5,652 bases of DNA from Gammaproteobacteria bacterium (GTDB lineage Bacteria > Pseudomonadota > Gammaproteobacteria > SZUA-229), in contig JAASSE010000092.1 of NCBI GenBank assembly GCA_021768055.1, positions 1 to 5,652 on the forward strand, in the 5' to 3' direction. The notes under the pieces were generated by a model. That model made no database searches. It had not been told where the DNA came from and worked only from the letters and a program-made list of their open reading frames with translations. The position numbers and the translations under genes are program-made. The stretch's first letter is position 1; each line of letters opens with the position of its first letter. Shown here one piece after another: positions 5,319 through 5,652 of this stretch.

Positions 5319-5652
5319 ATGGTAGATAGCAACGATATAAGCCGGACCGTGTGCGAGCATGTGAAGCAGGCGTATAAGGAGCAAACACCGCTCGTAATCA
5401 ATGCCGGCAACAGCAAGGTTTTCTATGGTCATGAAGTTGACGGTGAAGCACTGCCACTGCATGAACATACCGGGATACTGGAATACAAGGCGAGCGAACT
5501 GGTGATCACCGCACGCAGTGGCACGCGTATCAGTGAACTGGAAGAGGCACTCGATCAATGCGGGCAGCGACTCGCGTTCGAGCCACCTGTCCATAACGGC
5601 AGTTCAACCATTGGCGGCGTTATCGCCTGTGGGCTGTCCGGACCGGCCAGGC
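5319..5652 (+). CDS. glcE: Glycolate oxidase FAD-binding subunit GlcE, N-terminal part, truncated by the window edge
   Basis: The first 111 codons are visible; E. coli GlcE is about 350 residues. GlcE is the second FAD-family subunit of glycolate dehydrogenase, a shorter paralogue of GlcD. The visible part is the beginning of the PCMH-type FAD domain: TPLVINAGNSK (residues 23-33), ELVITARSGT (60-69), FEPP (87-90) and GGVIACGLSGP (99-109). These align with E. coli GlcE without large gaps from the first methionine. The ATG follows the glcD stop by 14 bp, has no evident Shine-Dalgarno, and no alternative in-frame start lies upstream before the stop at 5292-5294. Co-transcription with glcD is very likely, and translation may depend on re-initiation. 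glcF is expected beyond the right edge but cannot be seen. Confidence 0.95.
   Translation, partial: MVDSNDISRTVCEHVKQAYKEQTPLVINAGNSKVFYGHEVDGEALPLHEHTGILEYKASELVITARSGTRISELEEALDQCGQRLAFEPPVHNGSSTIGGVIACGLSGPAR

Noticed and set aside
4678..5388. A long open frame (236 codons) on the minus strand opposite glcD.
   Set aside because: It lies almost entirely antisense to the strongly conserved glcD and the start of glcE, shows no recognisable domain and no ribosome-binding site; it is a shadow of codon bias.

Overview
The window looks like chromosomal DNA from a gammaproteobacterium of roughly 50% GC. GlcD and GlcE resemble the E. coli proteins along their whole visible length, MazG is the two-domain enterobacterial type, and there is a YfaZ-like outer-membrane barrel. 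A DsrE2-family protein, common in sulfur oxidisers, hints at a Chromatiales- or Thiotrichales-like lineage. That placement is inferred from protein resemblance alone.

Layout. Positions 1-400 (+) hold the end of a large YyaL/SSP411-type (DUF255) thioredoxin-domain protein. After a 176-bp gap comes dsrE2 (577-1092, +), which ends in a strong intrinsic terminator (1117-1145). Positions 1149-1272 hold a non-coding palindromic element with short terminal inverted repeats, flanked by 7-bp direct repeats. It sits exactly between the dsrE2 terminator and the stop codon of the convergent mazG (1278-2093, -). Upstream of mazG on the same strand is a YfaZ-like outer-membrane protein gene (2145-2720, -), whose terminator U-tract runs right up to the first possible mazG ATG. 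A divergent intergenic region (2721-2890) carries two palindromes. Rightward from it runs an operon: an NDUFA9-type atypical SDR (2891-3841), glcD (3838-5304) and the start of glcE (5319 to the window edge).

How the genes work together. glcD and glcE encode the FAD subunits of glycolate oxidase; the iron-sulfur subunit glcF would be expected just past the right edge. The NDUFA9-like gene overlaps glcD by four bases (TTGA), so the two are probably co-translated. MazG is a house-cleaning NTP pyrophosphohydrolase and the YfaZ-like protein is an envelope barrel; neither has an obvious functional link to the glycolate genes. DsrE2 is a sulfur-relay family member, here without its usual rhodanese and TusA partners in view.

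The most notable non-coding feature is the 124-bp element. It has the structure of a miniature transposable element, and removing it with one direct-repeat copy restores a compact bidirectional terminator shared by dsrE2 and mazG. No complete new multi-gene system is visible in the window.
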